Shown piece by piece: positions 26,260 through 33,157 of a stretch of 64,000 nucleotides of DNA (its first letter is position 1; each line of letters starts with the position of its first letter). The position numbers and the translations under genes were made by a program. A model generated the notes under the pieces. That model did not search any database. It was not told the DNA's origin and worked only from the letters and a program-made list of their open reading frames with translations. The stretch is from Deltaproteobacteria bacterium (lineage in GTDB: Bacteria; Myxococcota_A; Polyangia; DRWM01; JAAZOP01): assembly GCA_016218815.1 (NCBI GenBank), contig JACRCX010000048.1:1-64000 (forward strand), read 5' to 3'.

Positions 26260-26288
26260 GACTCACAGCTCACAGCTCACAGCTCTCA
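26202..26288 (+). repeat. Two family D heptamer tracts around the rlmI-like start
   Basis: GAGCTTTGAGCTTTGAGCTC continuing as TGAGCTCTGAG (26202-26237), and CTCACAGCTCACAGCTCACA (26260-26288). The first is translated into the N-terminus of the methyltransferase. The second fills the gap to dnaB and includes the dnaB stop codon. Confidence 0.8.
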
Positions 26289-27713
26289 AAACGCTCCGTC
26301 GTCCGGCGGCGCGAACCCTGCCGTCTCGCCCCCGTCGCCGGCCGCATCCGTGGCCGAGGAGAATCGCGTGTACTCGCCGGAAAACACGAGCGGTACCGCG
26401 CCCGTCGGTCCGGCGCGGTGCTTGGCGACGATCAACTCGACCTGCCGGTGCGTCCGGTCGACCTGCGTCGGGTTGGGGTCGTGCAGGAACATGACGATGT
26501 CGGCGTCCTGCTCGATGGCCCCCGACTCGCGCAGGTCGGCCAGCACCGGACGCTTGTCCTGGCGCTTCTCGACGTCGCGCGAAAGCTGCGAGAGGGCCAG
26601 GACGGGTATTTCCAGCTCCTTGGCCAGCGCCTTCAGGTTCCGCGAGATCTCGGCGATCTCGCGCTCGCGGCTGTCGTAGCTGCGGACCGGCCGCATGAGC
26701 TGGAGGTAGTCGACCGCGACCGCGCCGATGCCGTGCTGCAGCTTCAGCCGGCGGACCTTGCCGCGGAGCTGCGCCACGGTCAGCATCGGCGAATCGTCGA
26801 GGTACATCTCGAACTTGTTGACGCGGTCCGCCGCCATGAACAGGCGGGTCCAGTCGTCCTGCGTCAGTCCGTGCGCCGTCCGCAGCTTCCCGGCCGGAAT
26901 CCCGGCCTCGGAGGCCAGGATGCGGCGCACGATCTGGGGGTTGCTCATCTCGAGCGAAAAAAGAGCGACTGGCGTCTTGCCCGCGCCGGCCGCGTTGGTC
27001 AGCAGGTTGAGCACGAACGAGGTCTTTCCCACCGAAGGGCGGCCGGCGATGATGATGAGATCGGAGGGCTGGAGACCGGCGGTGATGGAGTCGAGCCGCG
27101 CGAAGCCGGTCGGGACGCCGATGACCTCCCGCGACGATTGGCTCAGCGCGTCCAGCTCGGTGAACACCTGCTTCACCGTGCGACGGATGTGCGCGGTCTC
27201 CGTCCGGTGGCGCTGGCGGGAGATCTCGAAGATGTTCTGCTCGGAACCGTCGAGGAAGGAATCGAGGTCGCCGTAGTCCTCGAAGGCGTTCGTGACGACC
27301 TGGCTGCAGGCCAGGATCAGCCGGCGCACGATTGCCTTCTCGCGGATCAGCGAGGCGTGCTCCTCCACGTGCGCGGAAATGGGGACGACATCGATGAGCT
27401 GATCGAGGTACGCGGCGCCGCCGATGCGGTCGAACTGGCCGCGCTGCTTCAGCGTCTCGGCCAGCGTCACCGCGTCGATCGTGACGCCGCGTCCGGACAG
27501 ATCCACCATCGCCTCGAAGATGGCCCGGTGCGCCTCGACGTAGAAGTCCTCGGTGGTGCACAGGTCCTGCACCAGCGGCAGGGCCTTGTCGTCCACGAGG
27601 ATGGCGCCCAGGAGCGCCTTCTCGGCGTCTTCGGCGTGCGGCGGGACGCGGCCGAGCACCTCGCGGGCGTCGACCTTGCGGGGGGAGCGTTCGCGATCCG
27701 GGGTGCGCGCCAT
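26286..27713 (-). CDS. dnaB: Replicative DNA helicase DnaB
   Basis: 475 residues. The N-terminal DnaB domain (PPHAEDAEKALLGAILVDD) is followed by the RecA-like motor with GRPSVGKTS (Walker A, about 222), VAVDYLQLM (Walker B), LALSQLSRDVEKR and a C-terminal segment through HRAGPTGAVPLVF. The hexameric helicase unwinds DNA ahead of the replisome. It lies downstream of rpsF-rpsR-rplI on the same strand, a widely conserved order. ATG 27713 is preferred over TTG 27749 because conserved sequence starts soon after it. No intein or insertion is seen. The C-terminal tail is short and acidic. Confidence 0.97.
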   Translation of the reverse strand: MARTPDRERSPRKVDAREVLGRVPPHAEDAEKALLGAILVDDKALPLVQDLCTTEDFYVEAHRAIFEAMVDLSGRGVTIDAVTLAETLKQRGQFDRIGGAAYLDQLIDVVPISAHVEEHASLIREKAIVRRLILACSQVVTNAFEDYGDLDSFLDGSEQNIFEISRQRHRTETAHIRRTVKQVFTELDALSQSSREVIGVPTGFARLDSITAGLQPSDLIIIAGRPSVGKTSFVLNLLTNAAGAGKTPVALFSLEMSNPQIVRRILASEAGIPAGKLRTAHGLTQDDWTRLFMAADRVNKFEMYLDDSPMLTVAQLRGKVRRLKLQHGIGAVAVDYLQLMRPVRSYDSREREIAEISRNLKALAKELEIPVLALSQLSRDVEKRQDKRPVLADLRESGAIEQDADIVMFLHDPNPTQVDRTHRQVELIVAKHRAGPTGAVPLVFSGEYTRFSSATDAAGDGGETAGFAPPDDGAF

Positions 27714-27773
27714 GGGCGGAGAATCGCCGGGCAGGCGGGGCGCGGTCAAGGCCCGATGTGGGCGGCTCCCGGA

Positions 27774-27803
27774 TCCGAACCGCGGCGTTGAGCCCGCGGC
27801 TGG
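27774..27803 (+). repeat. Family E hairpin between rplI and dnaB
   Basis: GAACCGCGGCGTTGAGCCCG then CGGCTGG; an imperfect copy of the family E stem. It might act as a weak terminator or RNA processing site within the operon. Confidence 0.6.
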
Positions 27804-27811
27804 CCCAGTCC

Positions 27812-28255
27812 CTACTTCGCGACGACCCAGACCTTGATGCTGGCTTCCGTGCCGCCGTGCAGCGCGATCTTGACGTGGAAGACGCCGAGCGCCCGGATGG
27901 GCTCCTCGATGCGGATGTGCTTGCGCTCGACCTTGTGGCCTTCCTCGGCCAGGGCCAGCTCGATGTCGTGCGCCGTGACCGAGCCGAAGAGGCGTTCGCC
28001 CTCGCCGACGCGCTTCGGGACGGTGACGGAGACGCCCTCGAGCTTGGCGCGCAGGGTGCCGGCCTCCTTCAGGAGCTTGTCGCGGCGCGAGAGCGCGGAA
28101 CGCTGCTCGTGCTCGATCTGCTTCATGTTCCCTTCGGTGGCCTGGACCGCGAACCGCCGGGGAAGGAGGTAGTTCCGCGCATAGCCGTCGGTGACCTTGA
28201 CGACGTCGCCGGTCTTTCCGAGGTTGGCCAGATCCTCACGCAGGATGACGCGCAT
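27812..28255 (-). CDS. rplI: Ribosomal protein L9 (bL9)
   Basis: 147 residues, the normal bL9 length, starting MRVILREDLANLGKTGDVV with the family landmark GYARNYLLPRR near residues 24-34. The long central helix and C-terminal domain (VTAHDIELAL, IRALGVFHV) follow. It binds 23S rRNA near the L1 stalk. ATG 28255 lies six bases after the rpsR stop, and GGGAGGTAG spans the end of rpsR as ribosome site. It is co-transcribed with rpsF, rpsR and dnaB. Confidence 0.97.
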   Translation of the reverse strand: MRVILREDLANLGKTGDVVKVTDGYARNYLLPRRFAVQATEGNMKQIEHEQRSALSRRDKLLKEAGTLRAKLEGVSVTVPKRVGEGERLFGSVTAHDIELALAEEGHKVERKHIRIEEPIRALGVFHVKIALHGGTEASIKVWVVAK

Positions 28256-28260
28256 GGGGC

Positions 28261-28602
28261 CTACCTCCCGGAAACCGTGAACGGCATCAGCGCGACATTG
28301 CGGGCGCGCTTCAGGGCCTGGGAAACGCGACGCTGGTGCTTGGCGCACGTGCCGGAAATACGGCGCGGCACGATGCGTCCGCGATCCGTGATGAAGTAGC
28401 GCAGGCTGTACGGGTCCTTGTAGTCGATGCGCAGTCCCTTGTCGGCGCAGAAACGGCAGACGCGCTTGCGCCGCCCGCCACCGCCCCCGCGACGACGCCC
28501 GCGGTCGCCGCGCTCTCCCCGTTCGCCACGATCGCCGCGGTCGCCGCGGTCGCCGCGGTCGCCGCCGCCGTAGCGGGATCCGCCGGAGTCGCGTTCCATC
28601 AT
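28261..28602 (-). CDS. rpsR: Ribosomal protein S18 (bS18) with a repetitive N-terminal extension
   Basis: 113 residues. The conserved bS18 core runs from [19 protein letters not shown] to [14 protein letters not shown], with CxxC and a later Cys suited to zinc. It is preceded by about 40 residues of [10 protein letters not shown] and RGGGGGRR repeats not found in the usual 75-residue protein. The start ATG 28602 overlaps the rpsF stop as ATGATGG, giving tight coupling. S18 binds S6 on the 30S platform, and here both partners carry low-complexity extensions. Confidence 0.95.
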   Translation of the reverse strand: MMERDSGGSRYGGGDRGDRGDRGDRGERGERGDRGRRRGGGGGRRKRVCRFCADKGLRIDYKDPYSLRYFITDRGRIVPRRISGTCAKHQRRVSQALKRARNVALMPFTVSGR

Positions 28603-29240
28603 GGCTTCTCTCCTTCCTGCTGCGCGGCGGGCGCCGCGTCAGGCTCGACCTTCGTGTCGGCGGGCTTCTCCTTCGCCTCGGCCGGCGCTGCCTCGACCGG
28701 CGCTGCCGCCGCCGGCGCGACCTCGGCCGGCGCTGCCGCTGCCGGCGCTGCCGCTGCCGGCGCTGCCGCCGCCGGCGGGGCCTCGACCGGCGCTGCCGTC
28801 TCCGGCGCGGCGGAAAGCGCGGCGTCCGCCGCCGTCTCGACGATCGGCTCGGCCGCTTCCTTGGCCAGCAGATCGAGGTGGAACACGACGTCGGCCGCTT
28901 GGACCTGGTAGGTCGCCGCGTCGACGTCGTCCTTGACCACGATCGTCTGGAACCGCATCACCGCGTCCAGCATCCGGTAGTTGCGCTCCAACTCCGCGAC
29001 CAGCCCCCCGCCGCCAAGGAAACGGACGACGTAGTAGAAGCCCCAGTCGCTGCGGCGGATGCGGTAGGACAGCTTGCGCTTGCCCCAGTAGTCCACCCGG
29101 ATCAACGTCCCGTCGAACTTCGCCAGGACGTCCTGCAATCGCTGCACGACCTTCTCGGCCATGTCGTGCGCGACTCGCGGGTCCAGGATGAAAATGGTCT
29201 CGTACTCGCGCTGATGACGCTTCTGGAACTCGGTGAGCAT
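28599..29240 (-). CDS. rpsF: Ribosomal protein S6 (bS6) with an Ala/Pro-rich tail
   Basis: 213 residues against about 100 for the typical protein. The S6 domain ([47 protein letters not shown]) occupies residues 10-110. The remainder is an acidic linker and a long tail of [11 protein letters not shown] and APVEA repeats ending in charged residues. Such tails occur on some actinobacterial and myxobacterial S6 proteins, but this one is long. ATG 29240 is the first gene of the rpsF operon, whose promoter is proposed at 29391-29419. Confidence 0.95.
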   Translation of the reverse strand: MLTEFQKRHQREYETIFILDPRVAHDMAEKVVQRLQDVLAKFDGTLIRVDYWGKRKLSYRIRRSDWGFYYVVRFLGGGGLVAELERNYRMLDAVMRFQTIVVKDDVDAATYQVQAADVVFHLDLLAKEAAEPIVETAADAALSAAPETAAPVEAPPAAAAPAAAAPAAAAPAEVAPAAAAPVEAAPAEAKEKPADTKVEPDAAPAAQQEGEKP

Positions 29241-29390
29241 GCCCGACGAAAACCTCCTCCCGGTTGTGCCCGCCTGCGGCCAAGAGGCGCCGCGAGCGGG
29301 GACAGCCCCGTCACATGGGACGGAGCGAGTGGTCGCGCGGACCGGCCCCCGCGACCTGCCGCGGACGGCCCCCGCACGACGGAGACGCGT

Positions 29391-29419
29391 CTTATGGCCC
29401 GACGCGCGCCCGATGTCAA
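29391..29419 (-). promoter_or_regulatory. Sigma-70 promoter of the rpsF-rpsR-rplI-dnaB operon
   Basis: On the minus strand TTGACA (29419-29414), 17-base spacer, CATAAG (29396-29391): a perfect -35, optimal spacing and a 4 of 6 -10. Transcription would start near 29384, about 145 bases before the rpsF ATG. The leader may carry an S6:S18 autoregulatory structure, but I could not fold it. Confidence 0.65.
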
Positions 29420-29422
29420 GCG

Positions 29423-29992
29423 TCAGTTCGGGGCGGCTCCGCCCTTCACCAGCGTCCGGGGGTCGATGCCGATGTCGCGCAGCGAAAGGCCCCAGACCTC
29501 GGAGGGGGAGGGATGGAACACCAGCTCCCGCGTGGCGGGTCGGGGGATCCAGGCCCCCGCGGCGATCTCGGCGTCGAGCTGGCCGGGAGCCCAGCCGGCG
29601 TAGCCGACCAGCAGGCGGAACGGGATCGCGCTCTGCCGCGTGAGATGCCGCAACAGATCCATGTCCGCCCCGAACCAGATGCCGGCCGCCACCTCGCGCC
29701 CCGCCACGTCCGGGGGAACCTCGAGCGGAGCACCGTGCAGCACGAATCCCTGCGTCGGCTCGACCGGCCCGCCGACGAACACCATCGCCTCCTTCGGACC
29801 GAGGTACTCGAGATCCTGCAGTGCGCAGAAGTCCGACATCGCGTGGTCCGTCTCCCGGTTGATCACCAGCCCCATCGAACCCTCCCCGTCGTGCTCCAGC
29901 AACAGGACGACGGAGTGGTCGAAGTTGGGATCCCGCAGGTGCGGCACGCTGATCAGCAACGAAGGGGCGAGGGGGGGCACGGTCCGCTTCAC
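29423..29992 (-). CDS. UPF0301 (YqgE/AlgH) family protein
   Basis: 189 residues with LLISVPHLRDPNFDHSVVLL, GSMGLVINRETDHAMSDF, VFVGGPVEPTQGFVLHG and LLVGYAGWAPGQLDAEI, all hallmarks of the family. The fold is known but the biochemical role is not. The start is GTG 29992 (MKRTVPPLAPS), since no ATG precedes the conserved sequence. Its mRNA leader is CAA-rich because a family A repeat lies about 40 bases upstream. The pth gene ends 98 bases upstream on the same strand, so it may share that transcript. The rpsF promoter overlaps its 3' end. Confidence 0.93.
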   Translation of the reverse strand: MKRTVPPLAPSLLISVPHLRDPNFDHSVVLLLEHDGEGSMGLVINRETDHAMSDFCALQDLEYLGPKEAMVFVGGPVEPTQGFVLHGAPLEVPPDVAGREVAAGIWFGADMDLLRHLTRQSAIPFRLLVGYAGWAPGQLDAEIAAGAWIPRPATRELVFHPSPSEVWGLSLRDIGIDPRTLVKGGAAPN

Positions 29993-30029
29993 GTCCCGAA
30001 CGTACCTGCTGGGGGGTGCCAGGGGCAAC

Positions 30030-30077
30030 TGGTTATTGGTTGTTGGTCGGTCGTCCGGGTCCTGTTGTTGGTCGGGA
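30030..30077 (+). repeat. Family A repeat upstream of the UPF0301 gene
   Basis: GGTTATTGGTTGTTGGTCGG, TCGTCCGGGTCCTGTTGTTG, GTCGGG. It lies between pth and the UPF0301 gene, antisense to both, so their transcript would carry CCAACAACAGG...ACCAACAACCAATAACC. Confidence 0.85.
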
Positions 30078-30090
30078 AGTGCCGGGGGGG

Positions 30091-30708
30091 TCAGTCCGTG
30101 TTGGGGGGGGGCTCCTCGGGCTTGCGCCGGCGGTGGAACGCGTTCATCGCGGCCTGGGGACCCTCGCGCAACGCCGTCTCCACCAGGTCGGAGGCCACGG
30201 CCAGCGATCGGTCCATCTCCTCGCGCTCCGCCGCCGCGAACCGGGAGAGCACGTGGTCGACCGCGCCGGCTCGCTCGGGCCGCCCGATGCCGATGCGCAG
30301 GCGCAGGAAGTCGGCGCCCACCGCGGCGGCGATGGACTCGACGCCGCGGTGGCCGGCCGAGCCGCCGCCGAGCTTCAGGCGGAACGCGCCGAGCGGCAGA
30401 TCCATGTCGTCGTGGGCGACCAGGACGCGCGCGGGGAGGATGCGATAGAAGGCCATGGCACCCTGGACGGCGCGGCCCGAGAGGTTCATGTAGGTCGTCG
30501 GCTTGAGCAGCAGGACGGGGCCGTCGATGCGCGCGGGCTCGGCCTGCGAGAAGCGGCCGTGGAAGCGGTTCTTCCACTCGCGCGCGTCCCAGCGGCGCGC
30601 GAGGAGGTCGATCAGGTCGAAGCCGGCGTTGTGCCGCGTGCCGCCGTACTCGTCCTCGGGATTCCCCAATCCCACGACGAGCCAGCCGCTGAAGGAGTCG
30701 GTCGCCAT
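30091..30708 (-). CDS. pth: Peptidyl-tRNA hydrolase
   Basis: 205 residues. VVGLGNPEDEYGGTRHNAGF (catalytic His in TRHNAGF, near residue 26), LLLKPTTYMNLSG and VAHDDMDLPLGAFRLK (catalytic Asp) are the defining motifs. GGSAGHRGVESI completes the active site. It cleaves peptidyl-tRNA released from stalled ribosomes. It follows rplY by 30 bases on the same strand, the common rplY-pth pairing. The C-terminal 15 residues (RRRKPEEPPPNTD) are an unconserved extension. Confidence 0.97.
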   Translation of the reverse strand: MATDSFSGWLVVGLGNPEDEYGGTRHNAGFDLIDLLARRWDAREWKNRFHGRFSQAEPARIDGPVLLLKPTTYMNLSGRAVQGAMAFYRILPARVLVAHDDMDLPLGAFRLKLGGGSAGHRGVESIAAAVGADFLRLRIGIGRPERAGAVDHVLSRFAAAEREEMDRSLAVASDLVETALREGPQAAMNAFHRRRKPEEPPPNTD

Positions 30709-30738
30709 CTCGGGACCGGCACGCGCAGAGGGCGCGGG

Positions 30739-31539
30739 CTACTTCTTCCCGGGCTTGCCCTTGGCCTCGGCACCCTTGCCCTTGGCCTCGGCACCCTTGC
30801 CCTTGGCCTCGGGTCCCTTGCCTGCAGCCGGGGCCGCGCCGGGGGCCGCGGGAGCGCCGGGGGCCGCGGGAGCGCCGGGAGCAGCCGGAGCGCCGGGAGC
30901 AGCCGGAGCGCCGGGCACCGCGGGAGCGCCTTCGACCGGCACTCCTTCGGCCGCCACCGCCTCCTCGGCCTTGGGCTCGGCCTCGGGCGCAACCACCGCC
31001 ACGATGGCCTGCGCCGGATCCAGCTTGAGCTGGACGCCCTCGGGCAGCTTGAGCTGGCCGGCCTTGAACGAGTGCCCGATGCCCAGCTCGCTGATGTCCA
31101 CCTCGATCTTCACGGGGATCTTCGCCGGCAGGCAGCGCATCGGGATCTCGCGGAAGACGACGACCAGCCGTCCCCCGAACTCCTCGCCCGCGGACTTCCC
31201 GGTGGTCACGACCGGGATGCGGACGTCGACCGGCTTCTCGGGATCGACCGTGATGAAGTCCACGTGCAGGAGGTCGCGCGAGATGGCATGCGCGTGGTGG
31301 TCCTGGACCATCGCCAGGACCGTCTTGCCGTCGCCCGCGAACTTCAGCTCGAGCACCTGGTTCAGGCCCAGCTCGGCCGCCATCACGCGACGCAGCTTCT
31401 TGCCGTCGAAGGCGACCGCCGTCGACGGCATCGCGGGACCGTAGACGACGCCCGGCACGAGCCCGCGCCCGCGCAGACGCCGGGCGGGACCCTTCCCGCG
31501 CTCCGTCCGCAACTCGACATCCAGTCTCTGGAATTCCAT
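30739..31539 (-). CDS. rplY: Ribosomal protein L25/CTC (bL25) with a repetitive tail
   Basis: 266 residues. The L25 5S rRNA-binding domain starts LDVELRTERGKGPARRLRG and is followed by the CTC-type beta domain (VDISELGIGHSFKAGQLKLP). The last 80 residues are tandem APAAPGAPAAPG units, then KGKGAEAKGKGAEAKG. The tail is low-complexity and basic, and unusual in length. ATG 31539 has GGGAGGT eight bases upstream. CTC-type L25 is linked to stress responses in some bacteria. pth follows directly. Confidence 0.96.
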   Translation of the reverse strand: MEFQRLDVELRTERGKGPARRLRGRGLVPGVVYGPAMPSTAVAFDGKKLRRVMAAELGLNQVLELKFAGDGKTVLAMVQDHHAHAISRDLLHVDFITVDPEKPVDVRIPVVTTGKSAGEEFGGRLVVVFREIPMRCLPAKIPVKIEVDISELGIGHSFKAGQLKLPEGVQLKLDPAQAIVAVVAPEAEPKAEEAVAAEGVPVEGAPAVPGAPAAPGAPAAPGAPAAPGAPAAPGAAPAAGKGPEAKGKGAEAKGKGAEAKGKPGKK

Positions 31540-31639
31540 GCGACGTACCTCCCGTCTCTCCGGCCGGGCCCTCCGCCACTACCGGCAAACTACGAGCCGG
31601 GGCTTATAGGACGAGAGGAAGGAGATGTCCAGGGTCGAT

Positions 31640-31690
31640 TGGTCATTGGTTGTTGGTGGGTCGATCGGATCGAGTTGTTGGTCGGGAGGA
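31640..31690 (+). repeat. Family A repeat over the 3' end of the MYXO-CTERM gene
   Basis: GGTCATTGGTTGTTGGTGGG, TCGATCGGATCGAGTTGTTG, GTCGGG. It encodes the last residues (PTTRSDRPTNNQ) and the TGA stop (31643-31645) of the antisense gene. Confidence 0.85.
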
Positions 31691-32947
31691 GCGGGGGAGG
31701 GTGGGCAGGCGGCGGAGAAGCGTGGCGGCGAGCAGACCGAGGGCGAGGAGGGCGGGGAAGAAGTGCAGCGGGCGCCCGCCGGTCGCGCGACAGTCGCAGC
31801 CCGAGGAGGCGGGGACGGAGCCGACGCAGCGGCCCGCGTCGTCGCAGACGTCGCCCGAGGTCGCCGGGTCGCCGTCGTCGCACGCGGTGCCGGCGGCGAC
31901 GTTGGCGCTGCGGCAACCGACGCCGGGGTCGCACCAGTCGGCGGTCCAGGGCTCGCCGTCGTCGCAGGTGATGGGCGTCCCGCCGGAGCAGACGCCGGCC
32001 GCGCACGCGCCTTCGGCGACGCAGGGATCGGGGTCGTCGCACGGGGCGCCGTCGGCGACCGGTTCGCGAACGCAGGCGTGGCGAGCGAGGTCGCAGCGGT
32101 CGGCCGTGCACGGGTTCTCGTCGTCGCAGTCGGCAGGCGCGGTCCCCACGCAGTCCCCTGCCGCGCAGGTGCCGTCGCAGAACAGGGGCGAGGAGCAGGC
32201 CGCGCCGTCGAAGGCGGGCGTGTTCGTGCATCCCGTGTCCGGGGCACAGGAGTCGGCCGTGCACGCGTTGGCGTCGTCGCACAGCAAGGATGGGGCCGCG
32301 GCGCAGGAGCCGGCGGAGCAGGTCTCGTCGCCGTTGCAGAGGTCTCCATCCCCGCACGCCCTGCCGTCCGGGCGTGCGCCGCAGAGGCCCGCGCCGTCGC
32401 ACTCGCGGCACGGGTTCATGAGCCCGGTCACGGCAACGTCGTCGATCATCCACCGGGAGCCGGGTCCGTAGCGGTACGTGAAGATGTGGAACCGCACGCG
32501 CACTGCGGCGGCGCCGGCAAGGTCCCGCAGGGAAACGGTCTCGCGCGACCATTCCGACAGGGAGCCGGCGTACTGCCGGACCGCAACCCACGCGCCGTCT
32601 CCGGCTTCCACCTCCACGAGGGCCCTGCCGACGTAGTCGTCGATGGCGTAGCGATGCCAGAACTCGAGCACCGGCGACACGGCGCCGGCCAACGAGATCG
32701 GTTCGGTGAGCGTGGCGAAGGACTCGAAGGCGGGCGGCGGATCGTCCGTCGGGGCGCTCGTCAGGCTCCACTCGCCGCCGTGCGCGTCGTCGCCGCTGCG
32801 CGCCCAGGGCTCGTCCAGCGTCCGGCGACGAGCCACACGCACGACCTCGCTCGCGTGCCCTGTCGTCGCATCGCCGATCCCCTCTGCCCCGGCCGCGGCC
32901 GTCGCGTTTCCGTCCGGATCCCGCCGCGCCCGCGCGCAACGTTTCAA
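31643..32947 (-). CDS. Surface protein with Cys-rich repeats and MYXO-CTERM-like tail
   Basis: About 434 residues from TTG 32947, the best start I can find. The first 150 residues resemble a MAM-like or protease-associated beta domain (VLEFWHRYAIDDYVGRALVE, SRWMIDDVAVTG). Residues 160-390 are Cys-rich repeats of the form CDDANACTADSCAPDTGC and CDDENPCTADRCD, as in many myxobacterial surface proteins. Then SSGCDCRATGG, a hydrophobic stretch (FFPALLALGLLAATLL) and Arg-Arg give a MYXO-CTERM-like sorting signal. No signal peptide is visible, so the 5' end may be lost or use an unusual start. A family A repeat adds 12 residues after the sorting signal. It converges with rplY on nothing and is divergent from the lipoprotein at 33158. 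Confidence 0.75.
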   Translation of the reverse strand: MKRCARARRDPDGNATAAAGAEGIGDATTGHASEVVRVARRRTLDEPWARSGDDAHGGEWSLTSAPTDDPPPAFESFATLTEPISLAGAVSPVLEFWHRYAIDDYVGRALVEVEAGDGAWVAVRQYAGSLSEWSRETVSLRDLAGAAAVRVRFHIFTYRYGPGSRWMIDDVAVTGLMNPCRECDGAGLCGARPDGRACGDGDLCNGDETCSAGSCAAAPSLLCDDANACTADSCAPDTGCTNTPAFDGAACSSPLFCDGTCAAGDCVGTAPADCDDENPCTADRCDLARHACVREPVADGAPCDDPDPCVAEGACAAGVCSGGTPITCDDGEPWTADWCDPGVGCRSANVAAGTACDDGDPATSGDVCDDAGRCVGSVPASSGCDCRATGGRPLHFFPALLALGLLAATLLRRLPTLPRSSRPTTRSDRPTNNQ

Positions 32948-33157
32948 CCACGTCCGCCCGCCGCCGGTCCAGCCTCCGCTTCCGCTCCGCAGGATACCAT
33001 GTTGTCGGTCCGGAGGTGCGAGGGAGGGTGCGGAGGCGGCGGAAGAGGGTGATAACGTGCTAGAAGGATGGCAGGACGGGTGGTCACAGGTGCGGCTGAC
33101 GGGGCCACCAAGGCGGCGCGGGGGACCGAATCGAACGGGGGCTGAGGGGAGGACGAC

